From Cherax quadricarinatus (Eukaryota; Arthropoda; Malacostraca; Decapoda; Parastacidae), in assembly GCF_038502225.1 (NCBI RefSeq), contig NC_091372.1, positions 10,317,290-10,381,289 on the forward strand: 64,000 bases of DNA. Reading direction: 5' to 3'. Positions within the stretch are counted from its first letter, which is position 1. Every line of letters starts with the position of its first letter. The notes under the pieces were generated by a model. The model saw only the letters and a program-made list of their open reading frames with translations, had not been told where the DNA came from and did no database searches. A program made the position numbers and the translations under genes. Positions 33,326 to 45,680 of the stretch are shown one piece after another.

Positions 33326-34528
33326 TGACTGATGTTGTAGTAGCCAGACTTAGACTTGTTATAAGTACTTCTGACAGTCTGATGTTGTAGTAGCCAGACT
33401 TAGACTTGTTATAAGTACTTCTGACAGTCTGATGTTGTAGTAGCCAGACTTAGACTTGGTTACAAGTACTTCTGACAGTCTGATGTTGTAGTAGCCAGAC
33501 TTAGACTTGTTATAAGTTCTTCTGACAGTCTGATGTTGTAGTTACAAGTACTTCTGACAGTCTGATGTTGTAGTAGCCAGACTTAGACTTTGTTACAGAC
33601 TTAGACAGTCTGATGGTAGTAGCCAGACTTGTTACAAGTACTTCTGACAGTGTGATGTTGTAGTAGCCAGACTTAGACTTGTTATAAGCACCTCTGACAG
33701 TGTGATGTTGTAGTAGCCAGACTTAGTACTTCTGACAGTGTGATGTATAGTAGCCAGACTTAGACTTGTTACAAGTACTTCTGACAGTCTGATGACTTTG
33801 TTACAAGTACTTCTGACAGTAGTAGCCAGACTTAGACTTTGTTACAAGTACTTCTGACAGTCTGAAGTTGTAGTAGCCAGACTTAGACTTGGTTACAAGT
33901 ACTTCTGACAGTCTGATGTTGTAGTAGCCAGACTTAGACTTGGTTACAAGTACTTCTGACAGTCTGATGTTGTAGTAGCCAGACTTAGACTTAGTTACAA
34001 GTACTTCTGACAGTCTGATGTTGTAGTAGCCAGACTTAGACTTGGTTACAAGTACTTCTGACAGTGTGATGTTGTAGTAGCCAGACTTAGGCTTGGTTAC
34101 AATTACTTCTGACAGTCTGATGTTGTAGTAGCCAGGCGTCTGATATTGTGGTAGCCAGACTTAGACTTTGTTACAAGTACTTTTGACAAGTACTTCTGTT
34201 ACAAGTACTTCTGACAGTCTGATGTTGTAGTAGCCAGACTTAGACTTAGTTACAAGTACTTCTGACAGTCTGATGTTGTAGTAGCCAGACTTAGACTTGG
34301 TTACAAGTACTTCTGATAGTGTGATGTTGTAGTAGCCAGACTTAGACTTGGTTACAAGTACTTCTGACAGTCTGATGTTGTAGTAGCCAGACTTAGACTT
34401 GGTTACAAGTACTTCTGACAGTCTGATGTTGTAGTAGCCAGACTTAGACTTGTTATAAGCACTTCTGACAGTCTGATGTTGTAGTAGCCAGACTTAGACT
34501 TGGTTACAAGTACTTCTGACAGTCTGGC
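33326..34528. repeat. About 51-bp irregular tandem array, some 22-24 copies
   Basis: Monomer contains GATGTTGTAGTAGCCAGACT, TAGACTTGGTTACAAG and TACTTCTGACAGTCT. Several units are internally deleted (33530-33620, 33720-33840, 34130-34210), so the length varies from about 30 to 52. Bases 34529-35145 are AT-rich unique sequence in which I recognise nothing. Confidence 0.93.
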
Positions 34529-35145
34529 AGACACACAGACTGATGTAGTACTCAACGCATTACAGAGTCACGTTATCTACCCAGGGACTGGATACCACTG
34601 TTTTGATAGCCCATTTACAATGTTAAATAAACCGTTTACAAATACAATATCTGATTACAAATCATTAAAAGTATCTATGTCGATTTGTTGTTACCATGAC
34701 AACTTATCGTCAAAATACAGATACATTATAAAAAATATATACATTATACACTATTCTAAATCAATTTTGGTGTAGGTCAGATAATGTATTTTAAATACCG
34801 GGAAAACATATCAACCAAACGGAAAATATCCCCATTTTTTAGGCAGAATAAAGGACAGGAAGTAAGAAATTAGAAGGTAGGTAAATGACACTGGTAGACA
34901 GGAATATGTGACTGGTATCAGGTAGTGTAAATGAGACACTCGACGTGTAGTGTGTGAGGTGACTTGATGTGAGTGAACATGTGTGTGTGAGGTGACTTAA
35001 TGTGGGTGAGATGCCAGACACAACATAAGTGTTATATCACAAACACAGTAAGACAAGTGTGTCAACATTCGTAATGTAACATTTTGTTTCTTCTTCGCCA
35101 GCAAAAAAACAACTGTGATGACTACAACATTGTATCAGATTCTCC

Positions 35146-37782
35146 ATCTTACAACCCAACACCTCTTGCCAACACCCCAGCATTCACTACATCTTACAAC
35201 CCCTCTCACCAACACTCCAGCATTCACTGCATTTTACACCTCTCACCAACACCCCAGCATTCACTGCATTTTACACCTGCATTTTACACCTCTCACCAAC
35301 TCACTGCATTTTACACCTCTCACCAACACCCCAGCATTCACTGCATTTTACACCTCTCACCAACACCCCAGCATTCACTGCATTTTACACCTCTCACCAA
35401 CACTCCAGCATTCACATTTTACACCTCTCTTCACTGCATTTTACAACACTCCACTGCATTTTACACCTCTCACCAACACTCCAGCATTCACTACATCTTA
35501 CAACCCCTCTCACCAACACTCCAGCATTCACTACATCTTCACTGCATTTTACACCTCTCACCAACACTCCAGCATACAACCCCTCTCACCAACACTCCAG
35601 CATTCACTGCATTTTACACCTCTCACCAACACCCCAGCATTCACTGCATTTTACACCTCTCACCAACACTCCAGCATTCACTACATCTTACAACCCCTCT
35701 CACCAACACTCCAGCATTCACTGCATTTTACACCTCTCACCAACACCCCAGCATTCACTGCATTTTACACCTCTCACCAACACCCCAGCATTCACTGCAT
35801 TTTACACCTCTCACCAACACTCCAGCATTCACTACATCTTACAACCCCTCTCACCAACACTCCAGCATTCACTGCATTTTACACCTCTCACCAACACTCC
35901 AGCATTCACTGCATTTTACACCTCTCACCAACACTCCAGCATTCACTACATCTTACAACCCCTCTCACCAACACTCCAGCATTCACTGCATTTTACACCT
36001 CTCACCAACACTCCAGCATTCACTGCATTTTACACCTCTCACCAACACCCCAGCATTCACTGCATTTTACACCTCTCACCAACACTCCAGCATTCACTGC
36101 ATTTTACACCTCTCACCAACACCCCAGCATTCACTGCATTTTACACCTCTCACCAACACTCCAGCATTCACTGCATTTTACACCTCTCACCAACACTCCA
36201 GCATTCACTGCATTTTACACCTCTCACCAACACTCCAGCATTCACTACATCTTACAACCCCTCTCACCAACACTCCAGCATTCACTGCATTTTACACCTC
36301 TCACCAACACTCCAGCATTCACTACATCTTACAACCCCTCTCACCAACACCCCAGCATTCACTGCATTTTACACCTCTCACCAACACTCCAGCATTCACT
36401 ACATCTTACAACCCCTCTCACCAACACTCCAGCATTCACTGCATTTTACAACCCCTCTCACCAACACCCCAGCATTCACTGAATTTTACAACCCCTCTCA
36501 CCAACACTCCAGCATTCACTGCATTTTACAACCCCTCTCACCAACACCCCAGCATTCACTGCATTTTACAACCCCTCTCACCAACACTCCAGCATTCACT
36601 GCATTTTACAACCCCTCTCACCAACACCCCAGCATTCACCCCATCTTACAACCCCACACCTCTCACCAACACCCCAGCATTCACCCCATCTTACAACCCC
36701 ACACCTCTAACCAACACCCCAGCATTCACCCCATCTTACAACCCCACACCTCTCACCAACACCCCAGCATTCACTGCATCTTACAACCCCACACCTCTCG
36801 CCAACACCCCAGCATTCACCCCATCTTACAACCCCACACCTCTCACCAACACCCCAGCATTCACCCCATCTTACAACCCCACACCTCTCACCAACACCCC
36901 AGCATTCACCCCATCTTACAACCCCACACCTCTCGCCAACACCCCAGCATTCACCCCATCTTACAACCCCACACCTCTCGCCAACACCCCAGCATTCACC
37001 CCATCTTACAACCCCACACCTCTCACCAACACCCCAGCATTCACCCCATCTTACAACCCCACACCTCTAACCAACACCCCAGCATTCACCCCATCTTACA
37101 ACCCCACACCTCTCACCAACACCCCAGCATTCACCCCATCTTACAACCCCACACCTCTCGCCAACACCCCAGCATTCACCCCATCTTACAACCCCACACC
37201 TCTCGCCAACACCCCAGCATTCACCCCATCTTACAACCCCACACCTCTCACCAACACCCCAGCATTCACCCCATCTTACAACCCCACACCTCTCGCCAAC
37301 ACCCCAGCATTCACCCCATCTTACAACCCCACACCTCTCACCAACACCCCAGCATTCACCCCATCTTACAACCCCATACCTCTCGCCAACACCCCAGCAT
37401 TCACCCCATCTTACAACCCCACACCTCTCACCAACACCCCAGCATTCACCCCATCTTACAATCCCACACCTCTCGCCAACACCCCAGCATTCACCCCATC
37501 TTACAACCCCACACCTCTAACCAACACCCCAGCATTCACCCCATCTTATAACCCCACACCAACACCCCAGCATTCACCCCATCTTACAACCCCACACCTC
37601 TCGCCAACACCCCAGCATTCACCCCATCTTACAACCCCACACCTCTCGCCAACACCCCAGCATTCACCCCATCTTACAACCCCACACCTCTCGCCAACAC
37701 CCCAGCATTCACCCCATCTTACAACCCCACACCTCTCGCCAACACCCCAGCATTCACCCCATCTTACAACCCCACACTTAGA
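35146..37782. repeat. CT-rich tandem array, 37/40-bp units changing to 45-bp units
   Basis: All units share CTCACCAACACCCCAGCATT. Left of about 36640 they are 37-40 bases long (CACTGCATTTTACACC or CACTACATCTTACAACC). To the right they are a regular 45 bases (CACCCCATCTTACAACCCCA). Two plus-strand frames are open, one for about 900 codons, because the unit lacks stops. A pyrimidine-rich stretch ending TTCGCCAG at 35100 looks like a splice acceptor just before the array, but there is no supporting exon. Confidence 0.94.
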
Positions 37783-38051
37783 CATGTTAAGCAACCACGG
37801 TAATATCAAACATCACTGCCTAAGGCCTACTTTTACTGCAAAATAATTTCCCTCTCTCCTACGTACTATAACCTAAGCCTATCATAAAAACTCTCTACCG
37901 TTTTGAGTAAGTTATCACCTGTTCCATACACTTGGACTAACTTCCACACTGCTCTTCTATCCACCCTATCCTCTTGACCTCCTAGATTACGTGATTCCAG
38001 TACAGGAGTCAGTAGAAGAGCTGTGTGACTTACAGTTTTAGCGCTTAAATT

Positions 38052-38082
<31 letters not shown>

Positions 38083-38396
38083 GAGGTAGATAATTTGAGG
38101 GGGTCAGTCCCTTAGCCCATGCTAGGTAGATCCTTCTCAAATCTAGCCCATCCCATATATTCCTCCACCTTATTTTCCAGGTAACCTACCCAAGGATTTA
38201 GCCTCAACAACCCTAGTGATTGTGACGTTAAGACGCCACAATCACAGCCTACAATCACCACAAACGTCACACAACTTGGTAGAGAGTTCTGCAAGACTCA
38301 TTCAAGGGATTTGAATACTTTGTTGCGAAATTTGCAAACGTTAATTCTGCAAAATTGATGGAGGGAATCTGCGTGACGCCACAAATTGTGCAACGT
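37783..38396. other. Unique spacer with an (AAT)n run and a decayed repeat
   Basis: Contains an AAT run at about 38052-38080. Bases 38100-38200 (GTAGATCCTTCTCAAATCTAG...) distantly resemble the CR1 3' tail region at 45180-45210. No gene is seen. Confidence 0.4.
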
Positions 38397-41300
38397 GAAG
38401 GCTTTGACGGCTCTGAAGGCTTTGACGGCTCTGACGGCTCTGACGGCTTTGAAGGCTCTGAAGACTTTGACGGCTCTGAAGGCTCTGAAGACTTTGACGG
38501 CTCTGAAGACTTTGACGGCTCTGAAGGCTTTGACGGCTCTGAAGGCTTTGACGGCTCTGACGGCTCTGAAGGCTCTGAAGACTTTGACGGCTCTGAAGAC
38601 TTTGACGGCTCTGAAGGCTTTGACGGCTCTGAAGGCTTTGACGGCTCTGAAGGCTCTGAAGGCTCTGAAGGCTCTGAAGGCTTTGAAGGCTTTGAAGGCT
38701 CTGAAGGCTTTAAAGGCTCTGAAGGTTCTGAAGGCTCTGAAGGCTTTGAAGGCTCTGAAGGCTCTAAAGGCTTTGAATGCTCTGAAGGCTTTGAAGGCTC
38801 TGAAGGCTTTGAAGGCTCTGAAGGCTTTAAAGGCTCTGAAGGCTTTGAAGGTTCTGAAGGCTCTGAAGGCTTTGAAGGCTCTGAAGGCTCTAAAGGCTTT
38901 GAAGGCTTTGAAGGCTCTGAAGGCTTTGAAGGCTTTGAAGGCTCTGAAGGCTTTGAAGGCTCTGAAGGCTTTGAAGTCTTTGAAGGCTCTAAAGTCTTTG
39001 AAGGCTTTGAAGGCTTTGAAGGCTTTGAAGGCTTTGAAGGCTCTGAAGGCTTTGAAGGTTCTGAAGGCTTTGAATGTTCTGAAGGCTTTGTAGGCTCTGA
39101 AGGCTTTAAAGGCTTTGAAGGCTCTGAAGGCTTTGAAGGTTCTGAAGGCTCTAAAGGCTTTGAAGGCTTTGAAGGCTCTGAAGGCTTTGAAGGCTCTGAA
39201 GGCTTTGAATGTTCTGAAGGCTTTGTAGGCTCTGAAGGCTTTAAAGGCTTTGAAGGCTCTGAAGGCTTTGAAGGTTCTGAAGGCTCTAAAGGCTTTGAAG
39301 GCTTTGAAGGCTCTGAAGGCTTTGAAGGCTCTGAAGGCTTTGAAGGCTTTGAAGGCTTTGAAGGCTCTGAAGGCTCTGAAGGCTCTGAAGGCTCTGAAGG
39401 CTTTGAAGACTTTGAAGGCTCTGAAGGCTTTGAAGGCTTTTAAGGCTCTGAATGCTTTGAAGGCTCTGAAGGCTTTGAAGGCTCTGAAGGCTTTGAAGGC
39501 TTTGAAGGCTCTGAAGGCTTTGAAGGCTTTGAAGGCTTTGAAGGCTCTGAAGGCTTTGAAGGCTTTGAAGGCTTTGAAGGCTCTGAAGGCTTTGAAGGCT
39601 TTGAAGGCTCTGAAGGCTTTAAAGGCTCTGAAGGCTTTCAAGGTTTTGAAGGCTCTGAAGGCTTTGAAGGCTCTGAAGGCTCTAAAGGCTTTGAAGGCTT
39701 TGAAGGCTCTGAAGGCTCTGAAGGCTTTGAAGGCTCTGAAGGCTCTGAAGGCTTTGAAGGCTCTAAAGGCTTTGAAGGATTTGAAGGCTTTGAAGGCTCT
39801 GAAGGCTTTGAAGGCTTTGAAGGCTCTGAAGGCTTTGAAGGCTTTGAAGGCTCTGAAGGCTTTGAAGGCTCTGAAGGCTTTGAAGGCTCTAAAGGCTTTG
39901 AAGGCTTTGAAGGCTTTGAAGGCTCTGAAGGCTTTGAAGGCTCTGAAGGCTCTGAAGGCTTTGAAGGCTTTGAAGGCTCTGAAGGCTTTGAAGGCTCTAA
40001 AGGCTTTGAAGGCTTTGAAGGCTTTGAAGGCTCTGAAGGCTTTGAAGGCTCTGAAGGCTCTGAAGGCTTTGAAGGCTTTGAAGGCTCTAAAGGCTTTGAA
40101 GGCTCTGAAGGCTTTGAAGGCTCTGAAGGCTTTGAAGGCTTTGAAGGCTCTGAAGGCTTTGAAGGCTCTGAAGTCTTTGAAGGCTCTGAAGGCTCTGAAG
40201 GCTTTGAAGGCTCTGAAGGCTCTGAAGGCTTTGAAGGCTCTGAAGGCTCTGAAGGCTTTGAAGGCTCTGAAGGCTTTGAAGGCTCTGAAGGTTCTGAAGG
40301 CTTTGAAGGCTCTGAAGGCTCTGAAGGCTTTGAAGGCTCTGAAGTCTTTGAAGGCTCTGAAGGCTTTGAAGGCTCTGAAGGCTCTGAAGGCTTTGAAGGC
40401 TCTGAAGGCTTTGAAGGCTCTGAAGTCTTTGAAGGCTCTGAAGGCTTTGAAGGCTTTGAAGGCTCTGAAGGCTCTGAAGGCTTTCAAGGCTCTGAAGGCT
40501 CTGAAGGCTTTGAAGGCTTTGAAGGCTCTGAAGGCTTTGAAGGCTCTGAAGGCTCTGAAGGCTTTCAAGGCTCTGAAGGCTCTGAAGGCTTTGAAGGCTT
40601 TGAAGGCTCTGAAGGCTTTGAAGGCTCTGAAGGCTCTGAAGGCTTTCAAGGCTCTGAAGGCTCTGAAGGCTTTGAAGGCTCTAAAGGCTTTGAAGGCTCT
40701 GAAGGCTTTTAAGGCTCTGAATGCTTTGAAGGCTTTGAAGGCTCTGAAGGCTTTGAAAGCTTTGAAGGCTCTGAAGGTTTAGACGGCTCTTGAAGGTTCT
40801 TAAGGCTTTGAATGCTCTGAAGGCTTTGAAGGCTTTGAAGGCTCTGAAGGCTCTGAAGGCTCTGAAGGCTTTGAAGGCTTTGAAGGTTCTGAAGGCTTTG
40901 AAGGCTTTGAAGGCTCTGAAGGCTTTAAAGGCTCTGAAGGCTCTGAAGGCTTTCAAGGCTTTGAAGGCTCTGAAGGCTTTGAAGGCTCTGAAGGCTCTAA
41001 AGGCTTTGAAGGCTTTGAAGGCTCTGAAGGCTCTGAAGGCTTTGAAGGCTCTGAAGGCTCTGAAGGCTTTGAAGGCTCTAAAGGCTTTGAAGGCTTTGAA
41101 GGCTTTGAAGGCTCTGAAGGCTTTGGAGGCTCTGAAGGCTCTGAAGGCTTTGAAGGCTTTGAAGGCTCTGAAGGCTTTGAAGGCTCTAAAGGCTTTGAAG
41201 GCTCTGAAGTCTTTGAAGGCTCTGAAGGCTTTGAAGGCTCTGAAGGCTCTGAAGGCTTTCAAGGCTCTGAAGGCTCTGAAGGCTTTGAAGGCTCTAAAGG

Positions 41301-44300
41301 CTTTGAAGGCTCTGAAGGCTTTGAAGGCTCTGAAGGCTTTTAAGGCTCTGAATGCTTTGAAGGCTTTGAAGGCTCTGAAGGCTTTGAAAGCTTTGAAGGC
41401 TCTGAAGGTTTAGACGGCTCTTGAAGGTTCTTAAGGCTTTGAAGGCTCTGAAGGCTTTGAAGGCTTTGAAGGCTCTGAAGGCTCTGAAGGTTTAGACGGC
41501 TCTTGAAGGTTCTTAAGGCTTTGAAGGCTCTGAAGGCTTTGAAGGCTTTGAAAGCTTTGAAGGCTCTGAAGGTTTAGACGGCTCTTGAAGGTTCTTAAGG
41601 CTTTGAAGGCTCTGAAGGCTTTGAAGGCTTTGAAGGCTCTGAAGGCTCTGAAGGCTCTGAAGGCTTTGAAGGCTCTGAGGGCTTTGGAGGCTTTGAAGGC
41701 TCTGAAGGCTCTGAAGGCTCTGAAGGCTCTGAAGGCTCTGAAGGCTTTGAAGGCTCTGAAGGCTTTGAAGGCTTTGAAGGTTCTGAAGGCTTTGAAGGCT
41801 TTGAAGGCTCTGAAGGCTTTGAAGGCTCTGAAGGCTCTGAAGGCTTTGAAGGCTTTGAAGGCTTTGAAGGCTTTGAAGGCTCTGAAGGCTCTGAAGGCTT
41901 TGAAAGCTCTGAAAGCTTTGAAGGCTTTGAAGGCTCTGAAGGCTTTGAAGGCTCTGAAGGTTTTGAAGGCTCTGAAGGCTCTGAAGGCTTTTAAGGCTCT
42001 GAAGGCTTTGAAGGCTTTGAAGGCTCTGAAGGCTTTGAAGGCTCTGAAGGCTTTGAAGGCTCTGAAGGCTTTGAAGGCTCTGAAGGCTTTGAAGGCTCTG
42101 AAGGCTTTGAAGGCTCTGAAGGCTTTGAAGGCTCTGAAGGTTTTGAAAGCTCTGAAAGCTTTGAAGGCTTTGAAGGCTCTGAAGGCTCTGAAGGCTCTGA
42201 AGGCTCTGAAGGCTTTGAAGGCTCTGAAGGCTTTGAAGGCTCTGAAGGCTTTGAAGGCTCTGAAGGCTTTGAAAGCTCTGAAAGCTTTGAAGGCTTTGAA
42301 GGCTCTGAAGGCTCTGAAGGCTCTGAAGGCTTTTAAGGCTCTGAAGGCTTTGAAGGCTCTGAAGGCTTTTAAGGCTCTGAAGGCTCTGAAGGCTTTTAAG
42401 GCTCTGAAGGCTCTGAAGGCTCTGAAGGCTTTTAAGGCTCTGAAGGCTCTGAAGGCTTTTAAGGCTCTGAAGGCTCTGAAGGCTTTTAAGGCTCTGAAGG
42501 CTCTGAAGGCTTTTAAGGCTCTGAAGGCTCTGAAGGCTTTTAAGGCTCTGAAGGCTCTGAAGGCTCTGAAGGCTTTTAAGGCTCTGAAGGCTCTGAAGGC
42601 TCTGAAGGCTCTGAAGGCTTTTAAGGCTCTGAAGGCTCTGAAGGCTTTTAAGGCTCTGAAGGCTTTGAAGGCTCTGAAGGCTTTTAAGGCTCTGAAGGCT
42701 CTGAAGGCTCTGAAGGCTTTTAAGGCTCTGAAGGCTCTGAAGGCTTTTAAGGCTCTGAAGGCTCTGAAGGCTTTTAAGGCTCTGAAGGCTTTGAAGGCTC
42801 TGAAGGCTTTTAAGGCTCTGAAGGCTCTAAAGAAGGCTTTCTGAAGGCTCTGAAGGCTTTGAAGGCTCTGAAGGCTTTGAAGGCTCTGAAGGCTTTGAAG
42901 GCTCTGAAGGCTCTCTGAAGGCTTTTTGAAGGCTCTGAAGGTTTTGAAAGCTCTGAAGGCTCTGAAGGCTCTGAAGGCTCTGAAGGCTCTGAAGGCTTTG
43001 AAGGCTTTTGAAGGCTCTGAAGGCTCTGAAGGCTCTGAAGGCTCTGAAGGCTTGAAGGCTTTTAAGGCTCTGAAGGCTCTGAAGGCTCTGAAGGCTCTGA
43101 AGGCTTTTAAGGCTCTGAAGGCTCTGAAGGCTATGAAGGCTTTCTGAAGGCTCTGAAGGCTCTGAAGGCTCTGAAGGCTCTGAAGGCTTTTTTAAGGCTC
43201 TGAAGGCTCTGAAGGCTTTCTGAAGGCTCTCTGAAGGCTCTGAAGGCTCTGAAGGCTTTTAAGGCTCTGAAGGCTCTGAAGGCTCTGAAGGCTCTGAAGG
43301 CTTTTAAGGCTCTGAAGGCTCTGAAGGCTCTGAAGGCTTTTAAGGCTCTGAAGGCTCTGAAGGCTCTGAAGGCTTTTAAGGCTCTGAAGGCTCTGAAGGC
43401 TCTGAAGGCTTTTAAGGCTCTGAAGGCTCTGAAGGCTCTGAAGGCTTTTAAGGCTCTGAAGGCTCTGAAGGCTCTGAAGGCTCTGAAGGCTTTAAAGGCT
43501 CTGAAGGCTCTGAAGGCTCTGAAGGCTTTTAAGGCTCTGAAGGCTCTGAAGGCTTTAAAGGCTCTGAAGGCTTTTAAGGCTCTGAAGGCTCTGAAGGCTT
43601 TGAAGGCTCTGAAGGCTTTTAAGGCTCTGAAGGCTCTGAAGGCTCTGAAGGCTTTTAAGGCTCTGAAGGCTCTGAAGGCTCTGAAGGCTTTTAAGGCTCT
43701 GAAGGCTCTGAAGGCTCTGAAGGCTCTGAAGGCTTTTAAGGCTCTGAAGGCTTTGAAGGCTCTGAAGGCTTTTAAGGCTCTGAAGGCTCTAAAGGCTCTG
43801 AAGGCTCTGAAGGCTCTGAAGGCTTTTAAGGCTCTGAAGGCTCTGAAGGCTCTGAAGGCTTTTAAGGCTCTGAAGGCTTTTAAGGCTCTGAAGGCTCTGA
43901 AGGCTTTGAAGGCTCTGAAGGCTTTGAAGGCTCTGAAGGCTTTTAAGGCTCTGAAGGCTCTGAAGGCTCTGAAGGCTTTTAAGGCTCTGAAGGCTCTGAA
44001 GGCTCTGAAGGCTTTTAAGGCTCTGAAGGCTCTGAAGGCTCTGAAGGCTTTTAAGGCTCTGAAGGCTCTGAAGGCTCTGAAGGCTTTTAAGGCTCTGAAG
44101 GCTCTGAAGGCTCTGAAGGCTCTGAAGGCTCTGAAGGCTCTGAAGGCTCTGAAGGCTTTTAAGGCTCTGAAGGCTCTGAAGGCTCTGAAGGCTTTAAAGG
44201 CTCTGAAGGCTCTGAAGGCTCTGAAGGCTTTTAAGGCTCTGAAGGCTCTGAAGGCTCTGAAGGCTTTAAAGGCTCTGAAGGCTTTTAAGGCTCTGAAGGC

Positions 44301-44524
44301 TCTGAAGGCTCTGAAGGCTTTAAAGGCTCTGAAGGCTTTTAAGGCTCTGAAGGCTCTGAAGGCTCTGAAGGCTTTAAAGGCTCTGAAGGCTTTTAAGGCT
44401 CTGAAGGCTCTGAAGGCTCTGAAGGCTCTGAAGGCTCTGAAGGCTTTTAAGGCTCTGAAGGCTCTGAAGGCTCTAAAGGCTCTGAAGGCTCTGAAGGCTC
44501 TGAAGGCTCTGAAGGCTCTGAAGG
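38397..44524. repeat. 9-bp tandem array (GGCTYTGAA)n, about 6.1 kb
   Basis: Nearly 700 units of GGCTCTGAA and GGCTTTGAA. Zones differ: 38397-38660 is rich in GACGGCTCTGAAGAC, 38660-42320 is mixed, and 42320-44524 is dominated by GGCTTTTAAGGCTCTGAA. A 170-base block with AGGTTTAGACGGCTCTTGA recurs at 40780, 41405, 41490 and 41570. Long readings (LKALKAL, FRAFKAF, SEGFEG) follow from the nine-base period and are not genes. Confidence 0.96.
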
Positions 44525-44639
44525 AAGTTTCAAGGTGTGGAGGTGAAAATAAAACAATAAACAGACTTAGGAGAGAATAGAAATAAAACTGGGACACGAG
44601 GGACAGAAGAAGAAGATTGCACTGAAAATGTGCAAATAT

Positions 44640-45085
44640 TGTTATCCCGTAGCTGGGTTGGTAGCGCACTCACCTCACACACTGAGGTCCGTGGTTCGAT
44701 CCCCGGTACTGGTGGAAACATTAAGACGTGTTTCCTTAAGACACCTGCTGTACCTGTTCACTTAGCAGTAAGTAGGTACCTGGGTGTTAGTGGACTGGTG
44801 TGGGTCGCATCCTGGGACAAAACTGACCTAATTTGCGGGAAATTCTCAGCATAACAAGTGACTTTCTATATAGTAGTATGTCACTGATGTCAGCTATGGT
44901 CTGTATACCTTGTACATGTACCTTGTACATGTACTTGTACATGTACTTGTACATGTACCTTGTACATGTACCTTGTACATGTACTTGTACATGTACATGT
45001 ACCTTGTACATGTACATGTACCTTGTACATGTACTTTGTACTTGTACCTTGTAGTAAATAAAGATTATATTATTATTAATGGGTT
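44640..45085 (+). mobile_element. tRNA-derived SINE, full-length copy with an internally expanded segment
   Basis: Head: GTAGCTGGGTTGGTAGCGC (A-box-like) and GTGGTTCGATCCCCGGTAC (B-box-like), which would form an internal polymerase III promoter. Body: GGTGGAAACATTAAGACGTG, then GCAGTAAGTAGGTACCTGGG, then GGGTCGCATCCTGGGACAAA. Tail: ATAAAGATTATATTATTATT. Between about 44915 and 45052 the CTTGTACATGTAC segment is tandemly repeated about ten times. This is the reference copy that identifies the 57-bp array monomer. Confidence 0.85.
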
Positions 45086-45234
45086 TAAGAAAGACCTGCC
45101 TAGTATGGGCCAGTAGGGCTGCTGCAGTGATTTACCTCATGTTATAAGAACATACACTACAGGGGGCCCACTGGCCCTTACAAGGCAGGTCCTTCTCAAA
45201 GTCAACCATTCCCAACCCTAAGTTCACTCATGTA
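45086..45234. mobile_element. Two inverted CR1-type 3' tail fragments
   Basis: AAGACCTGCCTAGTATGGGC (plus strand, about 45089-45108) matches the CR1 3' UTR at about 29972-29995. The sequence then turns around into GGGGGCCCACTGGCCCTTAC and AAGGCAGGTCCTTCTC on the other strand. Only the tails remain. Confidence 0.6.
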
Positions 45235-45275
45235 GTTAGGTAAGACACATATGCAACAGTTAGGTATCTTTATTA

Positions 45276-45312
45276 TGAAACGTTTCGCCTACACAGTAGG
45301 CTTCTTCAGTCG
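45276..45312 (-). ncRNA. Hammerhead ribozyme-like motif, minus strand
   Basis: Mirror motif in the left arm: CTGAAGA, complete helix II, GAAA and CGTT are intact, but helix I is reduced to two pairs (CGA against TCA), so it should be weaker than its partner. Confidence 0.42.
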
Positions 45313-45515
45313 AGTACAGAAAAGTTGATAGAAGCAGAAGATACTTGAAGACGATGTAATCAGTCCATCACCCTTAAAGTTTTGAGGTGGTCAGTCCCTC
45401 AGTCTGGAGAAGAGCATTGTTCCAAAGGAGGGACTGACCACCTCAAAACTTTAAGGGTGATGGACTGATTACATCGTCTTCTAGTCTCTTCTGCTTCTAT
45501 CAACTTTTCTGTACT

Positions 45516-45552
45516 TGACTGAAGAAGCCTACTGTGTAGGCGAAACGTTTCA
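45516..45552 (+). ncRNA. Hammerhead ribozyme-like motif, plus strand
   Basis: CTGAAGA (45519-45525), extra A, GCCTAC/GTAGGC helix II with TGT loop, GAAA (45542-45545), CGTT. Helix I has three pairs, TGA with TCA. Both helix I strands differ from the 19160 motif, and the pairing is kept at those three positions. Confidence 0.5.
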
Positions 45553-45615
45553 TAATAAAGATACCTAACTGTTGCATATGTGTCTTACCTAACAACAATG
45601 TAGATCTTAATATTA

Positions 45616-45680
45616 ATGAACCATACCCCCGGCCGGGATTGAACCCGCGGTCATAGAGTCTCAAAACTCCAGCCCGTCGC
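45616..45680 (-). mobile_element. 65-bp tRNA-like insertion with 10-bp target duplication
   Basis: CTTAATATTA occurs at 45606-45615 and again at 45681-45690, and only once in the intact CR1. The insert on the minus strand has GCGGGTTCAATCCCGG (B-box and T-arm-like) and GGAGTTTTGAGACTC, an anticodon-arm-like stem. It lacks the 5' tRNA part with the A box. Confidence 0.7.

Larger units (their letters stand above)
45235..45593. mobile_element. Second hammerhead palindrome (2 x 166 bp, 27-nt spacer)
   Basis: Arms 45235-45400 and 45428-45593 are inverted, with outer ends GTTAGGTAAGACACATATGC as in the 18824-19235 module. The spacer holds one arm's share of TCTGGAGAAGAGCATTGTTCC whose partner is missing, so it is a palindrome with a central one-sided deletion. 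Arms differ at several places (for example CTCGACTG in one and CTTGACTG in the other), so it is older than the first. It abuts the CR1 fragment on the right. Confidence 0.82.

Noticed and set aside
38298..44669. Lysine/alanine/phenylalanine repeat proteins on both strands
   Set aside because: Products of a 9-bp repeat read in several frames at once.
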